Shown piece by piece: positions 52,801 to 63,161 of a stretch of DNA of 64,000 nucleotides (positions within the stretch are counted from its first letter, which is position 1; each line of letters opens with the position of its first letter). The DNA is from UBA9926 sp038131595 (GTDB lineage Bacteria; Pseudomonadota; Gammaproteobacteria; Pseudomonadales; Azotimanducaceae). Under the pieces are notes generated by a model. It made no database searches. It worked only from the letters and a program-made list of their open reading frames with translations, and was not told the origin of the DNA. The position numbers were made by a program, and so were the translations under genes. The stretch spans positions 199,006-263,005 of the forward strand of contig JAYPPR010000003.1 of the NCBI GenBank assembly GCA_038131595.1, in the 5' to 3' direction.

Positions 52801-54012
52801 ATGAGTCAGGATTTAAGTCAATTTCGGCAGGACGTTCGCAACTGGTTAGGGGACAATTTCCCCAAATCGTTGATCGGCAGAGGAATAGAGCCTTTTGGTG
52901 GCGTCGAGGGAGAAGCGAGCATTCCGGAGGACGCTAGCAGTTGGAGAGATCGGCTGGGAGAAAAAGGTTGGGGAACGCCCACTTGGCCCTCCGAATACGG
53001 CGGTGGCGGGCTCACGCCGGCCGAAGCAGCAGTCCTATCTGAGGAAATGCATGCAGCCGGGGCAATCAACCCGATCCCGCTACTTGCTGGAATGGGCGTG
53101 ACCATGGTTGGTCCAACGATTCTTGAGTATGGAACAGAAGAGCAAAAGTTGAAGCACCTCCCTGGTATTTGCAGTGGCAAGGTCAGGTGGTGTCTCGGCT
53201 TATCCGAGCCAAACGCTGGCTCAGACCTCGCGTCGCTGCAAACCAAAGCAGAAGAGAATGGCGACCAATGGGTGATCAATGGTCAGAAAATTTGGACCTC
53301 CGGCGCAGATATCTCCCAGTGGTGCGGCGCGCTCGTCAGAACCGACTCCAGTGTTGCCAAGCGAGACGGCATTAGTTTCTTGCTCCTGCCGATGGATCAA
53401 CCAGGCGTCGAGACGAGACCTATAAAACTCATCGCCGGCGCGTCTCCCTTTTGCGAGACCTACTTTAATGATGCCGAGGCAGAAAAGACGGATCTACTAG
53501 GCAAGAGAAACGATGGGTGGAGCGTGGTCAAGCGGCTCTTGCAGCACGAAAGAGCGAGTCAAACTGGGGCCAGACCAACCAGTAATAAAACCGCGCAACC
53601 GCTGCAGGAGGCGGCAAAAGACTATTGCGGTACCGATCAAGATGGGTCCTTGGCGGACAAGGATTTGCGTTCACGAATTGTAGATCACCTCATGCACACC
53701 AAAGCGCATGGCCTAACGATTTCGAGAATATCGGCGGAGGCAAAGGGCAATCCAGAAGTGAGCGCCGCAGCATCAATTCTGAAGAATTCTGCCACGCGAG
53801 TGTCTCAAGATCGGGCGGAGCTGTTGCTTGAGATTATGGGTCACCAAGGCATAGGTTGGGAGGGCGATGCGTTCTCTGAAGACGAGCTCGAGAATGTGCG
53901 CGGTTGGCTGTCAGGTAAAGCAATTTCGATCTACGGCGGATCCTATGAGATTCAGAACAATATTATTGCGAAAAATATTCTCGGCCTTCCCGAGACCACG
54001 CAGAAAGGATAG
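52801..54012 (+). CDS. Acyl-CoA dehydrogenase, probable catalytic subunit of a heteromeric pair
   Basis: 403-residue flavoprotein that introduces a double bond into an acyl-CoA. WPSEYGGGGLTPAE (about 62-75), LGLSEPNAGSDLASL (about 132-146, FAD/substrate), INGQKIWTSGADISQW (about 159-174), and YGGSYEIQNNIIAKNILGLP at the C-terminus are typical. Glu250 in LLQHERASQ aligns with the catalytic Glu of isovaleryl-type enzymes. It is followed nine bases later by a second acyl-CoA dehydrogenase gene, so they may form a mixed complex. Substrate unknown. Confidence 0.88.
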   Translation: MSQDLSQFRQDVRNWLGDNFPKSLIGRGIEPFGGVEGEASIPEDASSWRDRLGEKGWGTPTWPSEYGGGGLTPAEAAVLSEEMHAAGAINPIPLLAGMGVTMVGPTILEYGTEEQKLKHLPGICSGKVRWCLGLSEPNAGSDLASLQTKAEENGDQWVINGQKIWTSGADISQWCGALVRTDSSVAKRDGISFLLLPMDQPGVETRPIKLIAGASPFCETYFNDAEAEKTDLLGKRNDGWSVVKRLLQHERASQTGARPTSNKTAQPLQEAAKDYCGTDQDGSLADKDLRSRIVDHLMHTKAHGLTISRISAEAKGNPEVSAAASILKNSATRVSQDRAELLLEIMGHQGIGWEGDAFSEDELENVRGWLSGKAISIYGGSYEIQNNIIAKNILGLPETTQKG

Positions 54013-54021
54013 GGGAAAGAC

Positions 54022-55158
54022 GTGGCATTATTATCAGAAGAACAGACAATGATCCGCGACCAGGCGGTCGCTTGGGTGCGCGATGACTCTCCTGTCACCC
54101 AATTTCGAGCGATGCGAGATAGTGGTACTCCGTTAGGATTTTTTCCCGAAACATGGGATGCGATGGTCAATCTCGGTTGGCCAGGCATGCTTATCCCCGA
54201 AGCCTATGGGGGGTCAGGGCTTGGATACCTCACTTTTGGCGTTGTGCTTGAGCAACTTGGGCGGCACTTAACAGCGAGTCCCTTGTTTGCCTCAGCCTTA
54301 GTTGGCGCATCAGCTGTTATCCAAGCGGGCAATGAAGCACAGAAGACCGCGATTCTGCCGAAAGTTGCCGACGGGTCAGCAATCCTAAGTCTCGCTCTTG
54401 AGGAGAGCGCGAGGCACAGTCCAGAAAATACAGCGTTGACAGTGAAACGATCAGATTCGGGCTATGTGTTGTCAGGCAAGAAAACGTTCGTTATGGAGGG
54501 CATGGCGGCTTCTCATTTTGTGGTCGTAGGGCGATCCTCGGGATCGATGGGTTCCCTAGATGGCTTGAGCCTATTTTTGGTAGAAGCAAGTGCAGAGGGT
54601 CTGACTCGTAGCCAGCTCGCAACTATGGATGCCAGAGGGTACGCCAATCTCAGCTTTGATGACGTAGCGGTTTCAGCGGACGCGCTCATGGGCGAGGAAG
54701 GCGCTGCAGCCAGCCATCTTGGAATGGTTTTAGACATTGCTCGAGCAGGCCTCGCGATGGAGATGCTGGGTACCGCGGGCTATGCGTTCGAAATGACGCT
54801 TGACTACCTGAAAACCAGGAAGCAATTCGGCCAGGTCATTGGATCTTTCCAAGCACTGGGTCATAGAGCTGCGAGCTTGTATACCGAAATGGAGCTGGCG
54901 AGAAGCTGTGTTGAGGCAGCGCTGCAAGCATTGGATTCAGGATCTGACGATAGGGAAAGTTTGGTTGCATTATCGAAAGCAAAAGCCGGGGCCTTCCTCC
55001 ATGACATGTCCAATCAGTTGATTCAAATCCACGGTGGGATCGGGATGACGGATGAGTTTGATGCAGGTTTTTATCTGAAGCGAGCGCGAGTGCTGGAAAT
55101 TGCCTATGGTGGTGTGGCCTACCATAAAGACCGTTACGCAACGTTGTTAGGGTTCTAG
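54022..55158 (+). CDS. Acyl-CoA dehydrogenase, probable non-catalytic partner subunit
   Basis: 378 residues of the same family. Motifs: LGWPGMLIPEAYGGSGLGYLTFG (about 51-73), SLALEESARH, SGKKTFVMEGMAASHFVVVGR (about 151-171), and IQIHGGIGMTDEFDAGFYLKRA (about 329-350). At the position of Glu250 in the upstream protein it reads LDIARAGLAM, without a glutamate, and the C-terminal tail is short. This fits the partner subunit of alpha2-beta2 dehydrogenases known from sterol side-chain degradation, by analogy only. GTG 54022 start follows AGGGGAAAGA. Confidence 0.85.
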   Translation: MALLSEEQTMIRDQAVAWVRDDSPVTQFRAMRDSGTPLGFFPETWDAMVNLGWPGMLIPEAYGGSGLGYLTFGVVLEQLGRHLTASPLFASALVGASAVIQAGNEAQKTAILPKVADGSAILSLALEESARHSPENTALTVKRSDSGYVLSGKKTFVMEGMAASHFVVVGRSSGSMGSLDGLSLFLVEASAEGLTRSQLATMDARGYANLSFDDVAVSADALMGEEGAAASHLGMVLDIARAGLAMEMLGTAGYAFEMTLDYLKTRKQFGQVIGSFQALGHRAASLYTEMELARSCVEAALQALDSGSDDRESLVALSKAKAGAFLHDMSNQLIQIHGGIGMTDEFDAGFYLKRARVLEIAYGGVAYHKDRYATLLGF

Positions 55159-55726
<568 letters not shown>

Positions 55727-55802
55727 TTAATTCATTTTCTATGTTCAAAATCGGCAGTAGGTGCGCAGGCCCCACTGGTGAAATGACGAGTGTCAAACGG
55801 CT

Positions 55803-57194
55803 ATGGAAATTACAGTTGAGAGCGTTTCGAATCTGGAGCGCAAGATGACGGTTACTGTTCCCGCGAGCGAAATCACCCCAAAAGTAGAAGAGCGGATCAA
55901 GCAAGCCGCTTCGCAAGCTCGAATCAAGGGGTTTAGACCTGGAAAGGTCCCCGTCCGAGAAGTACGCCGGCGGTTTGGTGAGGGAATTTTGCAGGAGGTC
56001 GCCAGCGAAGTGATGCAGGAGAGCTACAGCAACGCCATCACGGAGGAAACGCTCAAGCCAGCTGGGATGCCGAAAATCGACGATGTCGTCATCGAGGCCG
56101 ATAAGGATCTTTCTTTTTCCGCAACATTTGAAGTGATGCCGGACGTGGTGCCTGGTGATGTGTCCAGCGTGACAGTGAGTCAACCCAAAGCTGAGGTCAT
56201 TGCGTCAGACCTCGACGCAATGGTCGAAAAATTGCGAGAACAGCGAAAGGAATATCAAGCCGTTGAGCGCCCCGCGGAGAATGATGATCAGGTGACGATT
56301 GACTTCAAAGGCACTAAAGATGGTGAAGCCTTTGATGGTGGCGCTGGTGAAGACCACCAACTGATTCTCGGCTCCGGCTCGATGATTCCTGGATTTGAAG
56401 ATGGCATCGTGGGCATGGCAGTAGGAGAAGAGAAGGCGTTGTCGCTCACTTTTCCGGAGCAGTATCACGCAGAGGCGCTGGCTGGCGCGGATGTGGAATT
56501 TGTCGTCTCGCTGAAAGGAGTCGCCGAAGCGACCTTGCCAACGCTCGATGACGAATTTTTTAAATTATTCAACGTTGAAGAGGGTGGAGAAGAGGCGTTC
56601 CGAGCTGAAGTACAAAAGAACATGGAGAAGGAACTCCAAAGCGCCATCGATAACCGCGTAAAGTCCCAAGTGATGGACGGTCTACTCGAAGTTACCGAGG
56701 TTGATGTACCAAAAGCGCTGGTCGATGACGAGTGCGGCCGCATGCGGCAAAACATGGTTCAGCAGTTCGGGGGTGGGCAGCAGTTTGATGAAAATATGCT
56801 ACCCAAAGAATTATTCGCAGAGGAAGCGGAGAAGCGAGTACGACTTGGTCTCATTGTCAACGCTGTTGTCGAAACAGAATCGATAGAGGCAGATGCTGAT
56901 CGTGTACGAGAAAAAATCGAGGACATTGCTTCGAGCTACGAACAGCCCGAGCAACTGATCAATTACTACTACAGCAATGAGCAAGCGCTGAGCCAAGTGC
57001 AGGGACTTGTGCTTGAAGAGCAGGTGGTTGCGACCTTGCTAGAAAAAATGACAGTCGAAACAGTCGAGATGAGTTACGAGGACGCGATTCAGCCGCCGTC
57101 ACCTCCCGCGGAGGAAACATCGGACGATGAGTCAGGCGTTGATGACGCGCAATCCAGTGATCCAGACAACGAGAATACGGCTAGCAAAGAATGA
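55803..57194 (+). CDS. tig: Trigger factor
   Basis: Ribosome-bound chaperone and prolyl isomerase. It has 463 residues, slightly longer than E. coli (432) because of an acidic tail (SPPAEETSDDESGVDDAQSSDPDNENTASKE). The N-terminal ribosome-binding domain has IKGFRPGKVPVREVRRRFG (about 40-58). The FKBP-like domain spans about 150-245 with QVTIDFKGTKDGEAFDGG and MIPGFEDGIVGM. The remainder is the helical chaperone domain. First gene of tig-clpP-clpX-lon-hupB. Confidence 0.96.
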   Translation: MEITVESVSNLERKMTVTVPASEITPKVEERIKQAASQARIKGFRPGKVPVREVRRRFGEGILQEVASEVMQESYSNAITEETLKPAGMPKIDDVVIEADKDLSFSATFEVMPDVVPGDVSSVTVSQPKAEVIASDLDAMVEKLREQRKEYQAVERPAENDDQVTIDFKGTKDGEAFDGGAGEDHQLILGSGSMIPGFEDGIVGMAVGEEKALSLTFPEQYHAEALAGADVEFVVSLKGVAEATLPTLDDEFFKLFNVEEGGEEAFRAEVQKNMEKELQSAIDNRVKSQVMDGLLEVTEVDVPKALVDDECGRMRQNMVQQFGGGQQFDENMLPKELFAEEAEKRVRLGLIVNAVVETESIEADADRVREKIEDIASSYEQPEQLINYYYSNEQALSQVQGLVLEEQVVATLLEKMTVETVEMSYEDAIQPPSPPAEETSDDESGVDDAQSSDPDNENTASKE

Positions 57195-57201
57195 GTTAAC
57201 G

Positions 57202-57221
57202 GTTGGCTGTCTTCAGCCAAC
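57202..57221 (+). terminator. Hairpin after tig, possible terminator
   Basis: GTTGGCTG (57202-57209), TCTT loop, CAGCCAAC (57214-57221), a perfect 8-base stem seven bases after the tig stop. Only a weak T-run (TTAATT) follows, so it could terminate or stabilise the transcript. The remaining spacer to clpP (57222-57648, about 430 bases) shows no gene. Confidence 0.65.
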
Positions 57222-57648
57222 TTAATTGCTGGCGCATACCAGCCTAGGCTTAATAGGTGTAGGGCCCGAAAGATTGGGCTAACTCCACTGGAGTACGACT
57301 CTCAGAGTGAACCACTGCCGTAGTCTTCTGTTTTCCATTCAACTAGGCGCTATAAGCAGCCCAGCGGCGCGAGTATCGTTAACTTGCGGCCTATCAATAA
57401 GCAAGCAGTGAGTGAGAGAGTTGCTGACCTTTTGCGTAAATAGTGAAGACACGTTGACCAGCCCGCAAAGTTATCAATTCACTTGGAGCCAGAACTAAGA
57501 CAGGGTAGTGTCGAAAAGTAGGTTCAAATACTGGCGGTTCGATCATCGATTTCGCGGTATCATCGCTTCGAGCCAAGAATCATGCCGTTTCGAGCAGCGG
57601 CAGGGATTAACGAGATAAGTGAGTTAGCAAAATAAAGGAAAGCGCATT

Positions 57649-58287
57649 ATGAGCATTGGTGACACTTTACGGCCCCCACCACAGTCGCTTGGCTTAATTC
57701 CCATGGTCCTTGAGCAAACGGCGAGGGGAGAGCGCTCATACGACATTTATAGCCGTCTGCTTAAAGAGCGCATCATTTTTGTGGTTGGCCCCATAGACGA
57801 TAACGTGGCCAATTTAGTGGTGGCACAACTGCTGTTTGCTGAATCGGAAAACGCTGACAAAGACGTCCAGTTGTATATCAACTCACCAGGCGGCTCTGTC
57901 ACGGCGGGAATGGCCATTTACGATACGATGCAGTTCATTAATTGCGATGTATCGACATTGTGCGTTGGTCAAGCGGCCAGTATGGGAGCGCTACTTTTAG
58001 CGGCTGGTGCGAAGGGCAAGCGGTTTTGCCTGCCCAATTCACGAGTCATGATCCATCAGCCTAGCGGCGGTTCTCAGGGACAGGCGTCGGATATCGAGAT
58101 TCAAGCAAAGGAAATACTCTATCTCCGAGAGAGGCTAAACCACATTTTGGCCGACCACACGGGTAAGACGGTAGAAGAAGTGGCTCGGGACACGGAACGC
58201 GATCACTTCATGAACGCCGAGGCAGCCCGAGACTATGGCTTGATTGACGAGGTTCAGGCGCCAAGGGAGAAAGATTCTTCCCAATAG
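57649..58287 (+). CDS. clpP: ATP-dependent Clp protease proteolytic subunit
   Basis: Serine protease that forms a 14-mer barrel working with ClpX and ClpA. It has 212 residues. The N-terminal LIPMVLEQTARGERSYDIYSRLLKERIIF is standard. The catalytic Ser is in GQAASMGALLLAAG (about 105-118), His in MIHQPSGGSQGQ (about 131-142), and Asp in RDTERDHFM (about 182-190). Start ATG 57649 has AAAGGAAAGC upstream. The 454-base upstream spacer is long; I see no sigma-32 type promoter in it. Confidence 0.97.
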   Translation: MSIGDTLRPPPQSLGLIPMVLEQTARGERSYDIYSRLLKERIIFVVGPIDDNVANLVVAQLLFAESENADKDVQLYINSPGGSVTAGMAIYDTMQFINCDVSTLCVGQAASMGALLLAAGAKGKRFCLPNSRVMIHQPSGGSQGQASDIEIQAKEILYLRERLNHILADHTGKTVEEVARDTERDHFMNAEAARDYGLIDEVQAPREKDSSQ

Positions 58288-58669
58288 CTCCGACGGCGGA
58301 AGGTCCTCTTGGTAAGTCCTCGGAGGGGTCCCGCCATCGTCAACGCTGTCGTTTATGATAGAGTGTTCGCAAGAGTGGAGTAAGGTTAGTCGCCGTTGGG
58401 CGGAGTGCTCGCTTGAGGCGCTGATAACCCTGTTCAAAAGAGGGCAGTGGACAAAAGCAGCGATTGAAAAGGACGGGTCAAGGATTGGCCAGCGGGTCAA
58501 AGGATCGGTTTAGAAGGACCGGTTAATCGGCTGAGCAGGACCGGTTTAGAAGAAGCAGCCAGAAAATAAAGGCGACGTAAAAAGACGATATAAACCGCAG
58601 GTACGTACAAACCGCCAGTACTAATAGCGGCAAGCACAGAGAACATATTGGGTATTTCCCGAGGAAGCC
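58288..58669 (+). other. clpP-clpX spacer with degenerate repeats
   Basis: 382 bases without a gene, where clpP and clpX are usually close. About 58469-58552 contains 15-base-like units: AGGATCGGTTTAGAA (58501), GGACCGGTTAATCGG (58516), GGACCGGTTTAGAAG (58538), with GGACGGGTC and GCGGGTC upstream. AAACCGC recurs at 58592 and 58609 just before clpX. Confidence 0.6.
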
Positions 58670-59944
58670 ATGACGGACAATCAAGACAATACTGGAGACG
58701 GCAAACTACTGCACTGCAATTTCTGCGGCAAAAGTCAGCACGAGGTAAGAAAGCTGATTGCCGGTCCTTCTGTGTATATCTGCGATGAATGCGTCGAGCT
58801 CTGTAACGACATTATCCGTGAAGAATTGCAGGAAACGCAGGACGAGACTGAGTTCAAGAAACTCCCGACTCCGAGAGAAATTAGCGCGATTCTCGACGAG
58901 TATGTGATTGGTCAGGCAAGAGCAAAACGAGTGCTCTCGGTGGCAGTGTATAACCACTACAAGCGGCTCAATTACTCAGGCAAAAAAGACGATGTTGAGT
59001 TACAGAAGTCAAACATTCTTCTGGTTGGACCTACGGGTGTAGGCAAGACCTTATTGGCAGAAACCCTCGCCCGATTATTGGACGTGCCGTTTACTATCGC
59101 TGACGCAACTACGCTGACAGAGGCGGGGTATGTTGGTGAAGATGTTGAAAATATTATTCAGAAGCTTCTGCAAAAGTGCGACTACGACGTCGAGAAAGCG
59201 CAGGTTGGCATTGTTTACATCGACGAGATCGACAAGATTTCAAGGAAGAGCGACAACCCCTCAATCACAAGAGACGTCTCAGGTGAGGGAGTACAGCAGG
59301 CACTGTTAAAACTAATCGAGGGTACGGTTGCGTCAGTTCCTCCTCAAGGCGGACGCAAGCATCCGCAACAAGAGTTTTTGCAGGTGGATACCTCCAACAT
59401 ATTGTTCATTTGCGGCGGAGCATTTGCCGGGTTAGACAAAGTGATTCAAGACCGATCTGCGAAAAGCGGCATCGGATTTGGCGCTAATGTTGTTTCCGAA
59501 TCAGACAAGGCTAACCTTGGCGATACTTTGAAGACGCTCGAGCCAGATGATTTGGTTCGCTATGGCCTGATACCTGAGTTTGTGGGGCGTCTCCCTGTAC
59601 TAGCTACGCTTGACGAACTCGACACCGACGCACTGGTTAGAATTCTGGTTGAGCCTAAAAATGCTTACACCAAACAGTACTCGAAGTTGTTCGAGATGGA
59701 AGGTGTTGAAATCAACTTCCGAGAGGATGCACTGCGCGCCGTTGCACAAAAGGCAATGGAACGTAAGACTGGCGCACGTGGGCTCAGATCGATTTTGGAA
59801 GGCGTCCTCCTAGACGTTATGTACGACATCCCCTCAGAGGACAGCGTTGCGAAAGTGGTGGTCGACGAAAATGTCATCACGGGCAAAAGCGAGCCCATGC
59901 TGATCTATGAGACACCTGAGAAGAAGAAATCCCAAGAGTCTTAG
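58670..59944 (+). CDS. clpX: ATP-dependent Clp protease ATP-binding subunit
   Basis: AAA+ unfoldase that feeds ClpP. It has 424 residues. The N-terminal zinc finger has CNFCGKSQHEVRKLIAG...YICDECVELC (two CxxC pairs, about 16-45). Walker A is LLVGPTGVGKTLLAETLA (about 117-134), Walker B VGIVYIDEIDKIS, the ClpP-binding IGF loop in KSGIGFGANV (about 264-273), and RTGARGLRSILE-type sensor 2 (KTGARGLRSILEGVL). Start ATG 58670 has GAGGAAGCC upstream. Confidence 0.97.
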   Translation: MTDNQDNTGDGKLLHCNFCGKSQHEVRKLIAGPSVYICDECVELCNDIIREELQETQDETEFKKLPTPREISAILDEYVIGQARAKRVLSVAVYNHYKRLNYSGKKDDVELQKSNILLVGPTGVGKTLLAETLARLLDVPFTIADATTLTEAGYVGEDVENIIQKLLQKCDYDVEKAQVGIVYIDEIDKISRKSDNPSITRDVSGEGVQQALLKLIEGTVASVPPQGGRKHPQQEFLQVDTSNILFICGGAFAGLDKVIQDRSAKSGIGFGANVVSESDKANLGDTLKTLEPDDLVRYGLIPEFVGRLPVLATLDELDTDALVRILVEPKNAYTKQYSKLFEMEGVEINFREDALRAVAQKAMERKTGARGLRSILEGVLLDVMYDIPSEDSVAKVVVDENVITGKSEPMLIYETPEKKKSQES

Positions 59945-60740
59945 GAAAGGCGACGAGTTCTTGGTGCTAGATCGTTAAGCACTTTCGAAACTCCCGCAGC
60001 ACAAACGAACCGGGCGAAACTCCTGCGTTAACACCAAAACACTTGGTGGGCGTGAGCGGGATGTGAGCCGGGAGCCAGTCAAGGATTATCAGAACCCTGG
60101 GGAAGTGCAGGGTGAACGTTCCTAAACCACTCTGCCTTCTTGATTCGCTACTAACTAGAGGGTCGCGCTGACACGCGCTGGGTCTCAAGTCTCAGACCGG
60201 CGAGCACTCATACCCAGAGGCCTTCTTGGTTGACATCAAAGCTAGTCCTTTGCAATGCCCGCGCTGAATCATGGTGTAAGCGCCACCTGTCTCTCGTGCT
60301 AGCGCGCTAACCCTCTGACAATTTACCTTGACCCGCAGCGTTGGATTTAAGTCGGTCATAAAAGGCAGTTCAACGCGAACAATCGGTACGCTGCCTCTCT
60401 AGGCATCCGGTTCCGCAGCCTAGCTACAGACCATACCTCATGGTCTCACCGTATATACAATAGAGCCGGCACGCGATCACGACCGAAAGGAGCGGTTGAT
60501 CGTCAACCGGAACTTGTCTCGTGCTAGAGTGAGTTCAGAAACACCAGGTGCGGACAAGACTGCTGACGCATGAAGTGGATTTCGATCGCCTAAGCCCCGA
60601 CGGAGGATGAGGAACACTGGCCAGTAAGCCCAGTAAGAAAGATCGATAGAAGCGGAGGTCGATTGGTAGCGCAGGCTATCGGAAATAGAGACGTACAACA
60701 CCATCCGTGTAACAAATTCGTGTAACAAAGAGACAATTGG
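59945..60740 (+). other. 796-base clpX-lon spacer
   Basis: The longest gene-free stretch in the window. No frame on either strand has a plausible start and motif. It contains the palindrome CGGTTGATCGTCAACCG (60493-60509). Next to lon, CGTGTAACAAA is repeated at 60706-60716 and 60719-60729. The lon promoter must be here; I could not find a convincing sigma-32 match. An unannotated small RNA is possible. Confidence 0.5.
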
Positions 60741-63161
60741 ATGACCGATTCAGAAAGTAAAAGTCCCATGACCGACATTCCAGTCGTTACCCTACGAGAT
60801 ATGGTGGTGTACCCCCATGGTGTTCAGCCACTGTTTATTGGTACGCCAAAATCGATCAGAGCCCTTGAGATGGCTCAAGCTTCAGATGGCGAAAAGCGGG
60901 TACTGCTGCTGGCAAAGCGTGACCCAGAAAACGCTGATCCCAGGGTTGATGATCTCTACCGGGTGGGCACCACAGCCCTGGTGCTTCAATTGATCAGACT
61001 GCCAGATAAAACCGTCAAGATCCTTGTCGAGGGAGAATCTAGGGCCAAAGTCACTGACCTTCACGATTCGGAGGAGGTTTTTACGGCCAGTGTAGAACCC
61101 GTGATAGAACCTCCGATGACCGAGGGCGAGGCAGAAGCGCTCAGTCGATCCATTTTGGAGGCATTTGAGCACTATGCAGAGACTTCAAAAAAGGTGTCCT
61201 CTGAGGTGCTGACTTCAATTAGAGGAATCAATGACCCGAGCCGGCTAATCGACACCATCGGTGCTCAGCTAACGCTATCTTTACAAGAAAAGCAGAAGTT
61301 GCTCGAAACGGAGACTATTCGAGAGCGAATGGATCAGATGCTGGGATGGCTAACTGGCCAGATCGAAATGGTTGGGGTCGACAAGAAGATTCGGGGCCGC
61401 GTTAAGCAGCAAATGGAGAAGAGCCAGCGGGAGTACTACCTCAACGAGCAGATGAAGGCGATTCAAAAAGAGCTAGATAACGGAGAGGATGGACCGAGCG
61501 AAATAGAGCAGCTGCAAGCTAAGGTGGACGATGCGGGAATGTCGGCCGAAGCGAAAAAGAAAGCTGAAAGTGAGATAAAGAAGCTCAAAATGATGTCTCC
61601 GATGTCTGCTGAGGCCACCGTTGTCAGGAGTTACATCGATTGGATGTTGAGCGTTCCCTGGAAGAAGCGCTCTAAGGTTAAACATGACATTTCGCGTGCA
61701 GAGGGAGTGCTTAACGAGGACCATTACGGCCTTGATGAGGTCAAAGAGCGGATCCTAGAATTTTTAGCAGTTCAGAAAAGAGTCAAGAAAAACAAAGGGC
61801 CGGTTCTTTGCCTAGTAGGCCCACCGGGCGTCGGTAAGACCAGTTTAGGGGAGTCTATAGCGCGAGCGACCAATCGAAAGTTCGTGCGTATGGCCCTTGG
61901 TGGCGTTAGAGATGAAGCAGAAATCAGGGGGCATCGTCGAACCTATATCGGCTCGATGCCAGGCAAAATCATCCAGAAATTAGGCAAAGTGGGTGTACGA
62001 AATCCATTATTCCTGCTCGATGAGATCGACAAGATGGGGCAAGATCACAGGGGCGACCCCGCCTCCGGGCTTCTAGAGGTTCTTGATCCTGAACAGAACA
62101 GCACGTTTAACGATCATTATTTAGAGGTTGACTTCGACCTCTCTGAGGTGATGTTTATCTGTACTTCGAACTCGATGAACATACCTGCGCCCTTGTTGGA
62201 TCGAATGGAAGTCATTCGAATTCCCGGCTATACAGAAGACGAGAAAAAGAACATTGCTGAGCGCTTTTTGTTAGATAAGCAGAAAAAAAACAATGGGCTT
62301 AAGGAAGGCGAACTCACCTTGTCCGAGCCAGCGGTACTGGACCTGATCCGGTTTTATACGAAGGAAGCTGGCGTGCGCGGCCTCGAGCGCGAAATCGCCA
62401 AATTATGTCGAAAAGTTGTCAGAGAGATTTCAGAAACGAACTCAACTACAACCATTGGGGTCGATTCTGAGCAGCTCGAGCATTATCTTGGGGTGAAGAA
62501 ATTTCGGTTTGGCCTTGCCGAAGAGGAAGACCAGGTCGGTCAGGTGACAGGCCTTGCGGTGACCAGCGTAGGCGGGGAGCTTTTGTCTATTGAGGCAGTG
62601 GTAGTGCCAGGAAAGGGTGTCACTGTAAAGACTGGCTCATTAGGCGACGTGATGCAGGAATCGATCCAAGCCGCTATGACGGTCGTTCGGAGCCGAGCAG
62701 CCTCTCTAGGAATCGATCCATCCTTTCACGAGAAGAAAGATCTACACATTCACATGCCCGAGGGGGCTACGCCCAAAGATGGACCAAGCGCAGGGATCGG
62801 CTTGTGTACTGCGCTGGTGTCCGTACTGACAGGAATCCCAGCTAAAGCAGAGGTTGCCATGACCGGCGAAATCACGCTAAGGGGGCAGGTGTTACCCATT
62901 GGCGGTCTTAAAGAAAAGTTGCTTGCAGCGCATCGGGGCGGAATTAAGACGGTCCTAATTCCCGAGGAGAATCGTCGAGATTTAAAGGATATTCCTGACA
63001 ATGTCCTTGGTGACATTGATGTAAGGCCAGTCAGGTGGATCGATGAAGTGTTAGAAGTCGCGCTCAGTCGACAGCCCGTGCCATATGTCGCTGATGATGC
63101 CGCGCAAGCGGTCGCACAGGACGAGGAGCCGGCGAATAAGGAGAGACCTAGCGCCCACTAG
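60741..63161 (+). CDS. lon: ATP-dependent protease La
   Basis: Soluble AAA+ serine protease that removes damaged and regulatory proteins. It has 806 residues. The N-terminal substrate domain (about 12-205) begins IPVVTLRDMVVYPHGVQPLF. Walker A is CLVGPPGVGKTSLGESIA (about 356-373), Walker B NPLFLLDEIDKMG, the catalytic Ser is in PEGATPKDGPSAGIG (about 673-687), and the Lys in GLKEKLLAAHRGGI (about 722-735). The C-terminal 30 residues are variable. Start ATG 60741; a second Met at residue 10 is possible. Confidence 0.97.
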   Translation: MTDSESKSPMTDIPVVTLRDMVVYPHGVQPLFIGTPKSIRALEMAQASDGEKRVLLLAKRDPENADPRVDDLYRVGTTALVLQLIRLPDKTVKILVEGESRAKVTDLHDSEEVFTASVEPVIEPPMTEGEAEALSRSILEAFEHYAETSKKVSSEVLTSIRGINDPSRLIDTIGAQLTLSLQEKQKLLETETIRERMDQMLGWLTGQIEMVGVDKKIRGRVKQQMEKSQREYYLNEQMKAIQKELDNGEDGPSEIEQLQAKVDDAGMSAEAKKKAESEIKKLKMMSPMSAEATVVRSYIDWMLSVPWKKRSKVKHDISRAEGVLNEDHYGLDEVKERILEFLAVQKRVKKNKGPVLCLVGPPGVGKTSLGESIARATNRKFVRMALGGVRDEAEIRGHRRTYIGSMPGKIIQKLGKVGVRNPLFLLDEIDKMGQDHRGDPASGLLEVLDPEQNSTFNDHYLEVDFDLSEVMFICTSNSMNIPAPLLDRMEVIRIPGYTEDEKKNIAERFLLDKQKKNNGLKEGELTLSEPAVLDLIRFYTKEAGVRGLEREIAKLCRKVVREISETNSTTTIGVDSEQLEHYLGVKKFRFGLAEEEDQVGQVTGLAVTSVGGELLSIEAVVVPGKGVTVKTGSLGDVMQESIQAAMTVVRSRAASLGIDPSFHEKKDLHIHMPEGATPKDGPSAGIGLCTALVSVLTGIPAKAEVAMTGEITLRGQVLPIGGLKEKLLAAHRGGIKTVLIPEENRRDLKDIPDNVLGDIDVRPVRWIDEVLEVALSRQPVPYVADDAAQAVAQDEEPANKERPSAH

